Shown in pieces: positions 5,822-6,363 of a DNA stretch of 6,363 bases (the stretch's first letter is position 1; every line of letters starts with the position of its first letter). Under the pieces are notes generated by a model. The model had not been told where the DNA came from. It ran no database searches and worked only from the letters and a program-made list of their open reading frames with translations. This DNA is from Nostocaceae cyanobacterium CSSed10_463m (GTDB taxonomy: Bacteria > Cyanobacteriota > Cyanobacteriia > Cyanobacteriales > Nostocaceae): assembly GCA_003556955.1 (NCBI GenBank), contig PWQB01000501.1, positions 1 through 6,363 of the forward strand. The letters run 5' to 3'. The position numbers were made by a program, and so were the translations under genes.

Positions 5822-6094
5822 TTACTCAGCTGTTACCGCAAAAAAGCCTGGTGGTCTACCGCTACTTGTAGTTGCACCATCTTTCTGCACAATCTGGACT
5901 CCAGAAATTTCACTAGCACGGACAGCAATTTTCTTTTCTGTCTTACCCTCACACTTAAGTTCCACAATGTCAGGGTTTCCAGAGCGCATAGCTGCCAAAA
6001 GTAGCTGATAGATCGCCTCAGCATCTTCAGCCGACTTGCGTTGCACTGATACGGGAAAGGCAGTATTTTTGATACTTAAATCAATGGTAAACAT
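5822..6094 (-). CDS. UPF0367 family conserved cyanobacterial protein
   Basis: The 90-residue protein begins MFTIDLSIKNTAFPVSVQRK and ends with a conserved GRPPGFFA motif (79-86). The layout of a short beta start, QRKSAEDAEAIYQLLLAAMRSG helix, VELKCEGKTEKKIAV strand and ISGVQIVQK strand matches the small UPF0367 family of cyanobacteria and some plastids, as I recall it. The function is not known. There are no membrane segments or metal-binding cysteine clusters, so it is probably a soluble cytosolic protein. Only TCCT-like sequence precedes the ATG, so the ribosome site is weak. It is the first gene of a two-gene unit with the ABC ATPase 16 bp downstream, which suggests related roles or simply shared expression. 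Confidence 0.82.
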   Translation of the reverse strand: MFTIDLSIKNTAFPVSVQRKSAEDAEAIYQLLLAAMRSGNPDIVELKCEGKTEKKIAVRASEISGVQIVQKDGATTSSGRPPGFFAVTAE

Positions 6095-6160
6095 TTAGGA
6101 TTAGTCAAACAGAACTGTAGGACTCATTTTAGCGTTAGGAGATTAAGAATTGGGGATTAG

Positions 6161-6214
6161 GGGGGAAAGAGGCAGGGGGAAAGAGGCAGGGGCGCAGGGT
6201 GCAGGGTGCAGGGG
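6161..6214. repeat. G-rich tandem repeats with 14- and 7-bp units
   Basis: GGGGGAAAGAGGCA occurs twice in tandem (6161-6174, 6175-6188). After a short GGGG spacer come GCAGGGT, GCAGGGT and GCAGGGG (6194-6214). Periods of 7 and 14 fit the short tandemly repeated repetitive (STRR) sequences of heterocystous cyanobacteria. The runs of G could also form a quadruplex on the plus strand. Confidence 0.85.
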
Positions 6215-6233
6215 GGAGAAGACGGTAACTTCC

Positions 6234-6268
6234 CAATGACCAATGACTAATGACCAATGACCAATGAC
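6234..6268. repeat. Five tandem heptamers, CAATGAC type (STRR)
   Basis: The units are CAATGAC, CAATGAC, TAATGAC, CAATGAC and CAATGAC, contiguous over 35 bases. This is a classical STRR pattern, common between genes in Nostoc, Anabaena and Calothrix. Copy number usually varies between strains. Confidence 0.92.
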
Positions 6269-6284
6269 TAAATCAAGAATTTAG

Positions 6285-6313
6285 TGGAAAAATTAACAAT
6301 TTGTGTTTATAAT
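6285..6313 (+). promoter_or_regulatory. Candidate plus-strand promoter near right edge
   Basis: TGGAAA (6285-6290, four of six) and TATAAT (6308-6313, perfect) are 17 bases apart. It points out of the window, so its gene cannot be seen. The region is AT-rich, so a chance match is possible. Confidence 0.4.
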
Positions 6314-6333
6314 TATGAGAGTCAGTAAAAATT

Positions 6334-6363
6334 TGTAAACTAGATTGACAATCTGGTAAACTG
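6334..6363. promoter_or_regulatory. Palindrome AGATTG-A-CAATCT flanked by GTAAACT direct repeats
   Basis: AGATTGACAATCT at 6341-6353 is a perfect 6-bp dyad around one base. GTAAACT precedes it at 6334-6340 and recurs at 6356-6362. A TTGACA hexamer (6344-6349) lies in the dyad and would be an ideal -35 box for a promoter whose -10 falls past the window end. An operator overlapping a promoter is a reasonable inference, not shown. Confidence 0.4.

Larger units (their letters stand above)
6095..6363. other. Non-coding intergenic region rich in short tandem repeats
   Basis: I see no gene in this last stretch. The left part should hold the promoter of the UPF0367 gene; a TAAAAT on the minus strand near 6130 is possible, without a good -35. 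The middle holds G-rich and CAATGAC heptamer repeats, and the right part a plus-strand promoter candidate and a palindrome. A gene on the plus strand may begin just beyond the window. Confidence 0.6.

Overview
The window looks like chromosome of a cyanobacterium, most likely a filamentous Nostoc/Anabaena-type strain. Seven exact copies of the HIP1 octamer GCGATCGC lie in 6.4 kb (409, 1124, 1272, 1321, 4050, 5381, 5393). The intergenic regions carry heptamer tandem repeats and short palindromic repeats typical of that group. The protein families (NIL-domain partner of SbpA, UPF0367, cyanobacterial ComB) also fit.

Layout, left to right. (1) 1-476, minus: 5' part of comB (2-phosphosulfolactate phosphatase family), cut by the window edge and starting with GTG. 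(2) 477-754: divergent control region with a 13-bp direct repeat and an 8-bp direct repeat. (3) 755-2022, plus: a two-gene operon of a BlaI/MecI-type repressor and a short M56 (BlaR1-type) membrane metallopeptidase, 2 bp apart. (4) 2061-2180: a small non-coding element with 13-bp terminal inverted repeats and apparent 9-bp flanking duplications, between convergent operons. (5) 3609-2193, minus: sbpA (periplasmic sulfate-binding lipoprotein) followed by a NIL-domain small protein, with a candidate promoter at 3684-3712. (6) 3713-4077: non-coding, repeat-derived DNA. (7) 4214-4143, minus: tRNA-Asn(GTT), with a good promoter upstream and a Rho-independent terminator downstream. (8) 4910-4359, minus: a YacP/Rae1-like NYN-domain putative RNase. 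(9) 6094-5128, minus: a UPF0367 protein and an ECF/CbiO-type ABC ATPase 16 bp apart, ending in a clear terminator at 5050-5077. (10) 6095-6363: non-coding, with G-rich and CAATGAC heptamer repeats, a candidate promoter and a small palindrome at the right edge.

Functional themes. Sulfur appears twice: sulfate uptake (sbpA plus NIL) and a sulfonate-phosphate phosphatase homologue (comB). The BlaI/M56 pair resembles the sensing and repression half of beta-lactam resistance systems, but there is no beta-lactamase and no penicillin-sensor domain, so it probably senses something else. The ATPase lacks its membrane partners here. I see no defence system, prophage, CRISPR array or large mobile element. 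Most of the window is ordinary cyanobacterial core genome. The points of interest are the small inverted-repeat element, the repeats in the comB/blaI divergent region, and the unusual partnerships of known families.
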